64,000 nt of DNA from UBA6183 sp943372215 (GTDB lineage: Bacteria > Bacteroidota > Bacteroidia > UKL13-3), in NCBI GenBank assembly GCA_943372215.1, contig CALRXU020000001.1, positions 248,001 to 312,000 of the forward strand. The letters are read 5' to 3'. The notes under the pieces were generated by a model. The model did not search any database, had not been told where the DNA came from, and was given only the letters and a program-made list of their open reading frames with translations. Both the position numbers and the translations under genes were made by a program. This document shows positions 17,731 through 26,952 of this stretch, in pieces (position 1 is the stretch's first letter; every line of letters starts with the position of its first letter).

Positions 17731-19680
17731 ATGAGCCTATTACGAAAAATATTTCCTGCTACCAACAGCATCCCGCGATGGGTGATATTTTTTATTGATG
17801 TGTTGATTTGTGGATTCTCCTACCTGTTTGCATACCTACTGCGCTTTAACTTTTTTATTGACGAAACATTTGTTTGGCATTACCTCACTCCTTTGCCGCT
17901 TGTTTTAGCCGTACGTGCCCTTTTTATGATTTACTTTAGGGTGTATGCTGGTATTATCAGGCACTCAAGTGTACAAGATGCCTTGAGGGTTTTTTATACC
18001 ATTTCTCTAAGTACAATTCTTTTAATCATTATTAACCTTACTTACCTTAAAATAAATAACGAAAGGGCATTTATCCCAATATCCATCATTATTATTGATT
18101 ACTTAGGCAGCGTGCTATTGATGAGCATGTTCAGGCTTGGGGTAAAAGTAGCTTACATGCGTGTTACCAAGCCCGATGAATCTAACCAAAAAAATATTGC
18201 CATTTTCGGGGCTGGTGAAGCTGGGGTTATTGCCAAACGTAAAATTGAGCAGCATGCCAATGGAGAACTTAAAATTATTGCATTTTTTGATGATAACCCT
18301 AAGCGCAGCAACAACTACATTGATGGCATTACTGTTTTTAATCCCCAAAAAGACTTTGATAGCGTAATTAACAAATACAAAATTCAGGAAATCATTATCA
18401 GCGATTATAATATTACCCTTAGCCGCAAACAAGAGCTTATTGAAAGCTGTTTGGCCTATAATATTAAAGTGCGTAACGTACCCCCTATTGAAAAGTGGAT
18501 TAATGGGGAGTTGAGTTATGGGCAGATTAAAAACGTGCGCATTGAGGACTTGATTGAGCGAGATACCATTGTTTTAGACAAAGGAGCCATTGCAGCTCAA
18601 GTGAAAGATAAAGTGGTGATGGTTACTGGTGCCGCTGGAAGTATTGGAAGCGAAATTGTACGACAATTGCTAAAATTTGGCCCGAAACAATTGCTGTTGG
18701 TTGATAAAAGTGAGGTCCGGTTGTATGAATTAAACAATGAATTACATGACTTACTAAACCCCAAATTTGCCAAACAAGTTAAAATTGTCCTTGCTGATAT
18801 TTGCTCTAAAGAACGCATGGAACACATATTCAGCACCTATCGTCCGGAAATTATTTACCATGCTGCTGCTTATAAGCATGTGCCTTTAATGGAGGAAAAC
18901 GCCTGCGAAGCCGTTCGCGTTAATGTAGGCGGAACCAAAATCATTGCAGATTTATCAGTGAAACATGAAGTGGAAAAATTTGTGATGGTTTCTACAGACA
19001 AAGCAGTGAACCCAACCAATGTAATGGGTGCATCAAAACGTATTGCTGAAATTTACGTGCAATCCCTCAGCAACTTTTTAGATGAAACCAACTCTTCAAA
19101 AACCCGCTTTATCACCACCCGCTTCGGTAATGTATTAGGAAGCAGTGGTTCTGTTATCCCGAAATTCAGAAAACAAATTGAAGACGGTGGGCCCATAACC
19201 GTTACGCATCCTGATATTACCCGATTCTTTATGACCATACCAGAAGCATGCCAGCTGGTATTGGAAGCCGGAAATATGGGCAGAGGTGGCGAGATTTATA
19301 TTTTTGATATGGGCAAATCAGTTAAAATTATTGATTTGGCAAAAAAAATGATTAAACTTTCTGGCTTAACCTTAGGCCAGGATATTCAAATTGTATTCAC
19401 GGGAATGCGCCCCGGTGAGAAAATTAAAGAGGAACTGTTGGCCGACACAGAAAACACATTGGCAACATACCACCCTAAAATTATGATTGCCCAAGTGCGT
19501 ACTTATGATTTCTTGCAGGTTGCCGCTCAAATTGATGAGTTGATAGATAGTTATGCTTCACAAAAAGACCAGGAAATGGTGCAGCGCATGAAAATATTGG
19601 TTCCTGAGTTCATTAGCCAAAATTCCAAATACGAATCGCTGGATTATGATAATGCTCATCTTCGTTCCATAAAAAAATAA
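17731..19680 (+). CDS. Membrane-anchored NDP-sugar 4,6-dehydratase (CapD/WbpM/PglF family)
   Basis: A 649-residue long-form CapD protein. Four N-terminal membrane helices (about residues 15-135) are followed by a first Rossmann-like domain (NIAIFGAGEAGVIAKRK near residue 156). The catalytic SDR domain starts with VVMVTGAAGSIGSEIVRQLL near residue 293. The active-site region contains VSTDKAVNPTNVMGASKR, in which the Tyr of the usual YxxxK is replaced by Met, as is normal for this family. It probably makes UDP-2-acetamido-2,6-dideoxy-4-hexulose. It closes the polysaccharide locus and is followed by a strong terminator. Confidence 0.93.
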   Translation: MSLLRKIFPATNSIPRWVIFFIDVLICGFSYLFAYLLRFNFFIDETFVWHYLTPLPLVLAVRALFMIYFRVYAGIIRHSSVQDALRVFYTISLSTILLIIINLTYLKINNERAFIPISIIIIDYLGSVLLMSMFRLGVKVAYMRVTKPDESNQKNIAIFGAGEAGVIAKRKIEQHANGELKIIAFFDDNPKRSNNYIDGITVFNPQKDFDSVINKYKIQEIIISDYNITLSRKQELIESCLAYNIKVRNVPPIEKWINGELSYGQIKNVRIEDLIERDTIVLDKGAIAAQVKDKVVMVTGAAGSIGSEIVRQLLKFGPKQLLLVDKSEVRLYELNNELHDLLNPKFAKQVKIVLADICSKERMEHIFSTYRPEIIYHAAAYKHVPLMEENACEAVRVNVGGTKIIADLSVKHEVEKFVMVSTDKAVNPTNVMGASKRIAEIYVQSLSNFLDETNSSKTRFITTRFGNVLGSSGSVIPKFRKQIEDGGPITVTHPDITRFFMTIPEACQLVLEAGNMGRGGEIYIFDMGKSVKIIDLAKKMIKLSGLTLGQDIQIVFTGMRPGEKIKEELLADTENTLATYHPKIMIAQVRTYDFLQVAAQIDELIDSYASQKDQEMVQRMKILVPEFISQNSKYESLDYDNAHLRSIKK

Positions 19681-19701
19681 CCAACCCCTATTGAACTATA
19701 C

Positions 19702-19730
19702 AAAAGCCCTTGATTTTTAAGGGCTTTTTT
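19702..19730 (+). terminator. Rho-independent terminator after the polysaccharide locus
   Basis: AAAAGCCCTT at 19702-19711 pairs with AAGGGCTTTT at 19719-19728, with a 7-base loop and a following T run. It lies 22 bp after the CapD-like stop and separates that locus from the complex III operon. Confidence 0.85.
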
Positions 19731-19826
19731 GTTGTTTAAAAGGAGATACCTACACGTTATCCACTCTTTAGAAAAACTCTAAATAAGTTTTTTTTTGAAA
19801 GCCCGATATTTTTACAAGATTGTGAA

Positions 19827-19834
19827 TATATTTG
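19827..19834 (+). promoter_or_regulatory. TATATTTG -7 element of the alternative complex III operon
   Basis: A perfect TAnnTTTG at 19827-19834 is followed by GC, as in many Bacteroidota promoters, and lies 78 bp before the actA ATG. No matching TTTG is found at the ideal -33 spacing. It lies between the upstream terminator and the first act gene, so it is the best candidate for operon transcription. Confidence 0.5.
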
Positions 19835-19912
19835 CGCCCACAACTAGGACTATGAGGTGCAAGAGTACTGAATTTACTAGTTATTTAAACCTTGTACAAT
19901 CAGATTGTTACG

Positions 19913-21181
19913 ATGAGATTTTTAAGAATTACTTCCTTATTTGCACTCCTCGCTTTGAGCGTCTCAGCAAGTTTTGCTGATGTTGCCGAGGGTGAAAAAC
20001 TATTTAATGCCAATTGTACTTCATGCCATGCGCTGAATGAAAAAGTAGTTGGCCCTGCCTTAAAAGGTGTTAATGATAAATATGATGAAGCCTGGCTCAT
20101 CAAATGGATCAAAAACTCACAGGCTATGGTTAAAAGCGGAGACGCTAAAGCCGTTAAGGTGTACAATGAGAACAACCAATCGGTGATGACCTCATTTGAA
20201 AACCTGAGCGATGCGCAGATTAAGTCAATCTTGGCTTACATCAAAACGCCTCCTGCTGCTGCTCCAACCTCTGGAACTCCCACAGGCACTGACACAGCAA
20301 CAACTACACCAGCCGAAAACAGTTTCTACAACAACACCACCTTGATAGCATTAAGCATCATGGCGTTGATATTGTTTATCATCGTGTTTGTGTTGTACCG
20401 CATTAAAAACACGGTTCAAGGCATTTATTACCAAAAATTCCCTGAGGTTGCCGCTTTAGAAGCTGAACCAATAGTGGATGTAAGAACCACCTGGAAATAC
20501 AAACTATTTACCAAACACCCAGTTGTAGGTACCATTGTGGTGGTATTATTATTTACTGTAGTGTTAGGTATATATGGTTTTGATTATGGCAATAAAAAAG
20601 TTGGGGTACAAAAAGGATATGCTCCAGTACAACCCATCAACTACAGCCATGAGTTGCATGCGGGAAAATACAAAATTAACTGTTTGTATTGCCATAGCGG
20701 TGCTGATAAGAGCAAACAAGCCACCATTCCTTCAGCCAGTACTTGTATGAACTGCCATGCACATGTTACCGCAAGTGCCAAATATGATGGTGCTGTTTCT
20801 CCTGAAATTGCTAAAATTTACGATGCAGTGGGCTGGGATGCTGATAAAAAAGCATACGACCCTAATAAGCAACAAAAACCAATCAAATGGGTTCGCATAC
20901 ATAACTTACCTGATTTGGCTTACTTCAACCACGCCCAACACGTAAAAGCAGGCAAAGTAGAGTGTCAAAGTTGCCATGGGCCAATTGAAACCATGAAAGT
21001 GGTTTACCAACAAAGTTCATTGCAAATGGGCTGGTGTATCAATTGCCACCGCGAAGCCAAAGTTGATGTTGAAAACAACGACTACTACGAAAAATTGCAT
21101 GCTGATTTAAAAGCTCAAGGTAAATCATACGCCACTGTAAGCAGTGTTGGTGGTTTAGAGTGCGGTAAGTGCCATTATTAA
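19913..21181 (+). CDS. actA: ActA: multiheme cytochrome c subunit of alternative complex III, fused to a monoheme domain
   Basis: I chose ATG 19913, which gives a signal peptide (MRFLRITSLFALLALSVSAS), over TTG 19892. The 422-residue protein starts with a class I cytochrome c domain (CTSCH near residue 35, probable Met ligand in SVMTSF near residue 89). Two hydrophobic helices follow (about 139-160 and 203-225). Then comes a pentaheme part with CLYCH, CMNCH, CQSCH, CINCH and CGKCH near residues 257, 278, 351, 375 and 417. Alternative complex III oxidises menaquinol and passes electrons to cytochrome c or an oxidase. ActA is the periplasmic multiheme subunit. Six CxxCH motifs in one chain is one more than the classical pentaheme ActA. 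Confidence 0.92.
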   Translation: MRFLRITSLFALLALSVSASFADVAEGEKLFNANCTSCHALNEKVVGPALKGVNDKYDEAWLIKWIKNSQAMVKSGDAKAVKVYNENNQSVMTSFENLSDAQIKSILAYIKTPPAAAPTSGTPTGTDTATTTPAENSFYNNTTLIALSIMALILFIIVFVLYRIKNTVQGIYYQKFPEVAALEAEPIVDVRTTWKYKLFTKHPVVGTIVVVLLFTVVLGIYGFDYGNKKVGVQKGYAPVQPINYSHELHAGKYKINCLYCHSGADKSKQATIPSASTCMNCHAHVTASAKYDGAVSPEIAKIYDAVGWDADKKAYDPNKQQKPIKWVRIHNLPDLAYFNHAQHVKAGKVECQSCHGPIETMKVVYQQSSLQMGWCINCHREAKVDVENNDYYEKLHADLKAQGKSYATVSSVGGLECGKCHY

Positions 21182-21239
21182 CATTGAGAATTACCCAAAC
21201 AGTAATCACTCTATTAATTAACGAAGAAAAAAATCATCA

Positions 21240-24200
21240 ATGGAAAATAAAAATACATACTGGAAAGGTTTAGAGGAATTAAACAACGACCCTAATTTCC
21301 TGCGCAATAAACGTAATGAGTTTGCCGAAGGTATTCCGTTAGAAGAAGTACTTACCGAACAAGACGGAGAGTTAACTTCAAACAGACGCGATTTTTTAAA
21401 ATACTTTGGTTTTGGAATTTCAGCAGTTGCTTTAGCTGCTTGTAATAAAACTCCAGTAAAAAACGCTATTCCGTATATTGTAAAACCTGAAAATATTACT
21501 CCAGGTGTTCCAAACTGGTATGCATCAACCAACCCAACAACGGGTGTTAGTGTATTGGTTAAAACCCGTGAAGGTCGCCCTGTTAAAATAGAAGGAAATC
21601 CAGAATCTCCTATATTCAAAGGTGGTGTAAACGCAGCAGACCATGCAAGCATCCTTGAGTTGTATGACAACGAGCGTTTACAAGGCCCGAAAGCCGAAGG
21701 CAGTGATGTAGATTGGAATACCCTAGATGGTAAAATCACCAAAGGTCTTGCTGCTGCTAAAAGCATCCGCATCATTTCTGGTGCCTTAAACAGTGTTTCT
21801 ACGAAAAAAGCCATTGGTGAATTCACCGCCAAATACCCACAAACCAAACATGTGGTTTATGAGCCAGTTTCTTACAGTGCTATACTTGAAGCAAACGCAC
21901 AATCATTTGGCAAAGGAGTTATTCCAGGTTACCAATTTGATAAAGCGAATGTAATTGTAAGTTTCGGTGCTGACTTTCTAGGAACTTGGATATCACCGGT
22001 TGAATATACCAAACAATGGGTTAAAAACCGCAAAGTAGGATCAACAAACAACGGTGCCAAAACCATGAGCCGCCATTTCCAGTTTGAGTCTAACTTATCT
22101 GTAACAGGTTCAAATGCTGATGTGCGTATTCCTCTTAAGCCAAGCGCTGAAGGTGTTGCATTAATCAGCTTATACAACAAAGTAGCTGCCTTAGCTGGTG
22201 CTGCCAAATTAACCTCACCTGGTGATGTTGAGTTTGCAGTAAATATGATTGAAGTAGCTGCAAAAGAGCTATGGGCCAGCCGCGGTAAATCATTGGTGGT
22301 TTGCGGCAGCAACAACATCGCACACCAACTTATTGTAAATGCACTAAACAGCGTATTGGGCAATATTGGAACTACTGTTGATTTGGACAATTACAGCAAC
22401 CAAAAAGGTGGAGACGATGCTGCATTTGAAAACTTTGTAACCGAGTTAAACAGCGGTGCAGTTGATGCAGTAATCTTCTTTAACAGCAACCCTGTTTACA
22501 ACTATTACAATCCAGCTAAATTAGAAGGAGCTATTAAGAAAGCGGCTTTAACCATCAGCACCAACAGCGTTGCCGATGAAACCACTTCTTTATGTAAATT
22601 TCATGCCCCTGATAATCACTTCTTAGAATCGTGGGGTGATGTGGAAGCACGTGTAGGCCATGTTGGCTTAATGCAACCAACCATTTCTCCAGTATTCAAT
22701 ACCCGTCAGGCTTCTGAAAGTTTCTTACGTTGGGCTGGTAACAATACTGATTATTATACTTACGTAAAAAACAACTGGACCGCTACATTAGGTGGAGAAT
22801 CTGGCTGGAACAAAGCTTTGCATGATGGAGTTATTTCAACCATGAAAACTCCTGTTGCCTATAGCACCAGCGTGTTGCCTCAAGATGCTGTAAATGCTGC
22901 ATATCAGGCTTACAGCAGCAATAAAGATAAAGTAGAATTAAATCTATACACCAAAGTTGGTGCTGGTGACGGACGTTATGCAAACAATCCTTGGTTGCAA
23001 GAATTGCCTGATCCTATCAGTAAAGTTTGCTGGGACAATTACGCTGCCATAGGTAAAGTAACTGCCGATAAGTTAAACTTAAAAGATGGAGATGTGATTA
23101 CCGTTAAAACCAAAGGAGGAACAGTAGAAGGTATTCCTGTTTTGGTTCAACCGGGCCAAGCACGTGATACCATTTCTATTGCTTTAGGTTATGGCCGTAC
23201 CGCAGGTGGACGCGTTGCCAAATACGTTGGTAAAAATGCCTATCCATTGGTAACCTTTAACGGAAAAACCTACAACTATACTGCTACAGATGTAAGTGTT
23301 GAAAAAACTGGTGACGATTACGAATTGCCACAAACACAAACACACCATACCATTGAAGGACGTGATTTGATTCGCGAAGCTTCATTACAAGAGTTTGTAA
23401 AAGACCCTAAAGCTGGTAACCACAAACATGCCCATATTATTACACTATGGGAAGAGCATGAAATGAAAGGACACCGTTGGGCTATGGCTGTTGACTTAAA
23501 CTCATGCACAGGATGCGGAAGTTGCGTAGTAAGCTGTAATGCAGAAAACAATGTTCCAGTTGTTGGCCGTGCAGAGGTGTTAAAAAGCCGTGAAATGCAC
23601 TGGATGCGTATTGACCGCTACTACAGTTTTAAAGACAAAAACGGAAAAGTTACTACCAAAGAAAAAGAATACGATAAAGCAGAAACAGGAGCCGATTTTG
23701 AAAACGTTCGTGTAGTGTTCCAACCGTTAATGTGCCAACATTGCGGCCACGCTCCTTGCGAAACCGTTTGCCCAGTATTGGCTACGGTACATAGCAGCGA
23801 AGGTTTAAACCAAATGGCTTACAATCGTTGTGTAGGAACCCGCTATTGCGCTAACAACTGCCCTTATAAAGTAAGGCGTTTCAACTGGTTTAAATACCGC
23901 GAAAACGATAAGTTTGATTTCTACATGAACAACGACCTTGGACGTATGGTTATCAACCCTGACGTTACCGTTCGTTCACGTGGTGTTATGGAAAAATGCT
24001 CGTTCTGTATTCAACGTATTCAAGCTGGAAAACTTACTGCTAAACTTGAAAACCGCAAAGTAAAAGATGGTGACGTTAAAACAGCTTGCCAACAAAGTTG
24101 CCCAGCTGACGCCATCATTTTTGGTGATGTAAACGACAAAAACAGCGAAATAGCAAAACTATTTAACAATGAGCGCAGCTATGTAATGCTTGAGGAATAC

Positions 24201-24341
24201 AATGTTCAACCATCAGTTTCTTACATGACTAAAATACGTAATGTAGATGAAGCATTGGCTGGACATACTGAACACGCAACTAGCGGAGATCATGCCGCAG
24301 CAAAACAAGACAGCGCGCATGCTAACGCTCATGCACATTAA
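21240..24341 (+). CDS. actB: ActB: molybdopterin-like/iron-sulfur subunit of alternative complex III
   Basis: 1033 residues, the largest ACIII subunit. A Tat-type segment (NRRDFLKYFGFG, then ALAACNK, a lipobox with Cys near residue 67) indicates export and lipid anchoring. The following part of about 650 residues resembles molybdopterin oxidoreductases, but in ACIII it carries no molybdenum. The C-terminal ferredoxin-like part has four Cys clusters: CTGCGSCVVSC near residue 756, CQHCGHAPCETVCP near 831, CVGTRYCANNCP near 864, and CSFCIQ...CQQSCPADA from about 919. These are expected to bind three [4Fe-4S] and one [3Fe-4S] cluster. A histidine-rich tail ends the protein. Confidence 0.95.
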   Translation: MENKNTYWKGLEELNNDPNFLRNKRNEFAEGIPLEEVLTEQDGELTSNRRDFLKYFGFGISAVALAACNKTPVKNAIPYIVKPENITPGVPNWYASTNPTTGVSVLVKTREGRPVKIEGNPESPIFKGGVNAADHASILELYDNERLQGPKAEGSDVDWNTLDGKITKGLAAAKSIRIISGALNSVSTKKAIGEFTAKYPQTKHVVYEPVSYSAILEANAQSFGKGVIPGYQFDKANVIVSFGADFLGTWISPVEYTKQWVKNRKVGSTNNGAKTMSRHFQFESNLSVTGSNADVRIPLKPSAEGVALISLYNKVAALAGAAKLTSPGDVEFAVNMIEVAAKELWASRGKSLVVCGSNNIAHQLIVNALNSVLGNIGTTVDLDNYSNQKGGDDAAFENFVTELNSGAVDAVIFFNSNPVYNYYNPAKLEGAIKKAALTISTNSVADETTSLCKFHAPDNHFLESWGDVEARVGHVGLMQPTISPVFNTRQASESFLRWAGNNTDYYTYVKNNWTATLGGESGWNKALHDGVISTMKTPVAYSTSVLPQDAVNAAYQAYSSNKDKVELNLYTKVGAGDGRYANNPWLQELPDPISKVCWDNYAAIGKVTADKLNLKDGDVITVKTKGGTVEGIPVLVQPGQARDTISIALGYGRTAGGRVAKYVGKNAYPLVTFNGKTYNYTATDVSVEKTGDDYELPQTQTHHTIEGRDLIREASLQEFVKDPKAGNHKHAHIITLWEEHEMKGHRWAMAVDLNSCTGCGSCVVSCNAENNVPVVGRAEVLKSREMHWMRIDRYYSFKDKNGKVTTKEKEYDKAETGADFENVRVVFQPLMCQHCGHAPCETVCPVLATVHSSEGLNQMAYNRCVGTRYCANNCPYKVRRFNWFKYRENDKFDFYMNNDLGRMVINPDVTVRSRGVMEKCSFCIQRIQAGKLTAKLENRKVKDGDVKTACQQSCPADAIIFGDVNDKNSEIAKLFNNERSYVMLEEYNVQPSVSYMTKIRNVDEALAGHTEHATSGDHAAAKQDSAHANAHAH

Positions 24342-24373
24342 TTCAAATAACAGGTCATTATAAAACATAACAC

Positions 24374-25786
24374 ATGTCATACGAATCACCAATTAGAGAA
24401 ACATTAGTAACAGGTGGAAAAACCTATGCAGATGTTACGCGAGATATTCTGCGTCCGATGGAAAACAAAGCATCCAAATCATGGTGGATTGGATTTATTA
24501 TTTCAGCTATTGTTTTAGCCATCTGGATTAGCGCAACAACATGGACCATGCTGGAAGGTATTGGCGCATGGGGTTTAAATAAAACAGTAGGTTGGGCTTT
24601 TGACATCACCAACTTCGTATTTTGGGTAGGTATTGGTCACGCTGGTACACTTATCTCTGCAGTATTGTTATTATTCCGCCAAAAATGGCGTATGTCTATT
24701 AACCGTTCAGCAGAAGCCATGACCATCTTTGCCGTAATCTGCGCTGCCTCATTTATCGTTTCACACATGGGTCGTCCTTGGGTTGCCTACTGGCCAATTC
24801 CACTACCAAATGCTTTTGGTACACTATGGGTGAACTTTAACTCACCATTGGTTTGGGACGTATTTGCAATTTCAACTTACTTCTCCGTTTCGTTGGTGTT
24901 CTGGTACATCGGTTTAATACCTGATATTGCCACCACACGCGATCGTGCAACAGGCTTACGCAGATTCATTTACAACTTCTTTTCTATGGGTTGGACAGGA
25001 TCTACACGCACTTGGCACCGTTACGAAATGATTTCGTTAATCCTTGCAGGTATTTCTACTCCGCTTGTATTATCGGTTCACTCTATTGTATCTATGGACT
25101 TTGCTACATCTTTGGTTCCAGGTTGGCACACCACCATCTTCCCTCCTTACTTTGTGGCAGGTGCAATTTTCTCAGGATTTGGCATGGTGTTAACACTACT
25201 GGTTGTGGGCCGTGTGGTATTGAAACAAGAAGATTACATTACCATGGGCCACTTAGATGCGATGTGCCGTGTGGTGATGTTAACAGGAACCATGGTAGGT
25301 TTAGCATACATTACTGAGTTTTTCGTAGCCGCTTATTCTGGCGTAGAATACGAACAATATGCTTTTATTAACCGTGCAACTGGACCATACTGGTGGAGTT
25401 ACTGGATTATGATGACTTGTAACTTAATTGCTCCTCAGGTATTTTGGACCAAATGGGCACGTTCTACACCTTGGTTTATTTTTGTAATGTCAATTATTGT
25501 TAATATAGGCATGTGGTTTGAGCGCTTTGTAATTATCGTTACTTCATTGCACAGGGATTTCCTTCCTTCAAGTTGGACCATGTACACCCCAACCTATATT
25601 GAGTTTGCCATTTTGTTTGGCTCATTTGGGTTGTTCTTCACCTTATACTTCTTATTCTGCCGTTACTTACCTACCATTAACATGGCCGAAATAAAATCTA
25701 TTATACCAACACATACGCATGACAACCACAATGGTGCAACTGCTCATGCTCATGTAGAAACAGGAGATACAGTACATGGAAAATAA
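24374..25786 (+). CDS. actC: ActC: NrfD-like membrane subunit of alternative complex III
   Basis: A 470-residue polytopic protein of the NrfD/PsrC family with about ten hydrophobic helices. FVFWVGIGHAGTLISAVLLL near residue 78 and SHMGRPWVAYWPIPLPNAFG near residue 132 are typical of ACIII ActC. This subunit is the membrane partner of ActB and probably forms the quinol site and a proton path. The C-terminal tail is rich in His (THTHDNHNGATAHAHVETG). Its end overlaps the start of actD by 11 bp, so the two are probably translationally coupled. Confidence 0.95.
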   Translation: MSYESPIRETLVTGGKTYADVTRDILRPMENKASKSWWIGFIISAIVLAIWISATTWTMLEGIGAWGLNKTVGWAFDITNFVFWVGIGHAGTLISAVLLLFRQKWRMSINRSAEAMTIFAVICAASFIVSHMGRPWVAYWPIPLPNAFGTLWVNFNSPLVWDVFAISTYFSVSLVFWYIGLIPDIATTRDRATGLRRFIYNFFSMGWTGSTRTWHRYEMISLILAGISTPLVLSVHSIVSMDFATSLVPGWHTTIFPPYFVAGAIFSGFGMVLTLLVVGRVVLKQEDYITMGHLDAMCRVVMLTGTMVGLAYITEFFVAAYSGVEYEQYAFINRATGPYWWSYWIMMTCNLIAPQVFWTKWARSTPWFIFVMSIIVNIGMWFERFVIIVTSLHRDFLPSSWTMYTPTYIEFAILFGSFGLFFTLYFLFCRYLPTINMAEIKSIIPTHTHDNHNGATAHAHVETGDTVHGK

Positions 25787-26303
25787 TAAAATGCTTTTAG
25801 GGGTTTATGATAATCCCGATTTGGTATTGGATGCCACAAAATTACTTAGAGAACAAGGCTATGATGTGCATGATGTATATAGCCCGTTTGCTATACATAA
25901 TCTTGACCGTGTAATGGGCGTAAAGCGTACCCGCTTATCCATAGCAGCCTTTGTGTTTGCCATGTGCGGTGTAACCAGTGCTTTAAGCTTAATGATTTAC
26001 GCTGGTTATTTTGACTGGCAGATTAATATTGGTGGAAAACCATTTTTCCATGTGCCTACTTATATCCCCATTACTTTTGAATTGGGTATCTTATTTACGG
26101 CTTTTGGTATGGTGGGATGCTTTTTTATCGTAAACAGAATGTTCTGGGGTAAAAACACCGATGTTATTGACCTGAGAGTTACTGATGACCGTTTTGTAAT
26201 CGCAGTAAACATACACGAGGGTAAAACCGATGTTAGCTCCCTTTCAAACTTGTTTGTAAGTGGTGGCGCATTAGAAGTTAGAGAAAGGATTAAAGAAATA
26301 TGA
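25776..26303 (+). CDS. actD: ActD: DUF3341 membrane subunit of alternative complex III
   Basis: A 175-residue protein of the DUF3341 family. A short cytoplasmic N-terminal domain (LLGVYDNPDLVLDATKLLRE, then VHDVYSPFAIHNLD) precedes two transmembrane helices, about residues 58-80 and 100-125. ActD packs against the NrfD-like subunits in ACIII. I kept ATG 25776, which overlaps actC; ATG 25791 is a possible shorter start. The last bases overlap the actE start (ATGA). Confidence 0.93.
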   Translation: MENNKMLLGVYDNPDLVLDATKLLREQGYDVHDVYSPFAIHNLDRVMGVKRTRLSIAAFVFAMCGVTSALSLMIYAGYFDWQINIGGKPFFHVPTYIPITFELGILFTAFGMVGCFFIVNRMFWGKNTDVIDLRVTDDRFVIAVNIHEGKTDVSSLSNLFVSGGALEVRERIKEI

Positions 26304-26932
26304 GAAAATCATTATACACGCTACTCGCAATTGCCGTTAGCACAACTTTAATTGTTGGCTGCAGCGCAGGTGGAGACAATCCAGGTAGTGAATACGCACC
26401 AAACATGTATGTGTCATTTGCCTACGAGCCAATGTCACAGTTGGCAACTGAAGATGCCAATAACACTAACGGAAATAACCCTATTAACAAATATGGTTTA
26501 AATATGCGTGAACCTGTTAAAGGTACCATTGCAAGAGGTCAATTGGATTATGCTACGTACAACATGCCTAAAAGCAATGAAAACTACGAGGCAAGTTCAG
26601 CATGGAAAAACCCATTACCTGCAAATACCTATAACTTAACAGAAGGTAAACGCTTATTCAATATCAACTGTACTCCTTGCCATGGCGAAGACGGATTAGG
26701 TAAAGGTACTATTGTTGCTGATGGCAAATACCCTCAGGTACCTTCTTATGCTGATCGCCTTCCAACCATTAACCAAGGAAAAGCATTTTACAGCATTACT
26801 CATGGTAAAAACTTAATGGGTGCTTATGGTTCGGTATTAACTCCAAACCAACGCTGGCAAGTGATTCATTACATTTACAATTTAAGTGGAGGAACAGCCG
26901 CTGCTGCTCCAGCTCCAACAACCAATAACTAA
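26300..26932 (+). CDS. actE: ActE: monoheme cytochrome c lipoprotein of alternative complex III
   Basis: A 210-residue lipoprotein with a signal peptide ending in the lipobox LIVGC (Cys21). The cytochrome c domain has the heme motif CTPCHGEDGLGKG near residue 124 and a likely axial Met in GKNLMGAYGSVLTPNQRW near residue 170. ActE is the periplasmic electron-exit cytochrome of the complex, facing a cytochrome oxidase or soluble cytochrome c. The mature N-terminal region of about 100 residues is low in hydrophobicity and wraps the complex in known structures. A run of Ala/Pro/Thr ends the protein. Confidence 0.94.
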   Translation: MRKSLYTLLAIAVSTTLIVGCSAGGDNPGSEYAPNMYVSFAYEPMSQLATEDANNTNGNNPINKYGLNMREPVKGTIARGQLDYATYNMPKSNENYEASSAWKNPLPANTYNLTEGKRLFNINCTPCHGEDGLGKGTIVADGKYPQVPSYADRLPTINQGKAFYSITHGKNLMGAYGSVLTPNQRWQVIHYIYNLSGGTAAAAPAPTTNN

Positions 26933-26952
26933 TTTAAAATACTCTACACAAA

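Noticed and set aside
19795..19980. Small ORF overlapping the actA promoter and start
   Set aside because: It runs through the -7 element and into actA in another frame, starts with TTG and shows no family.
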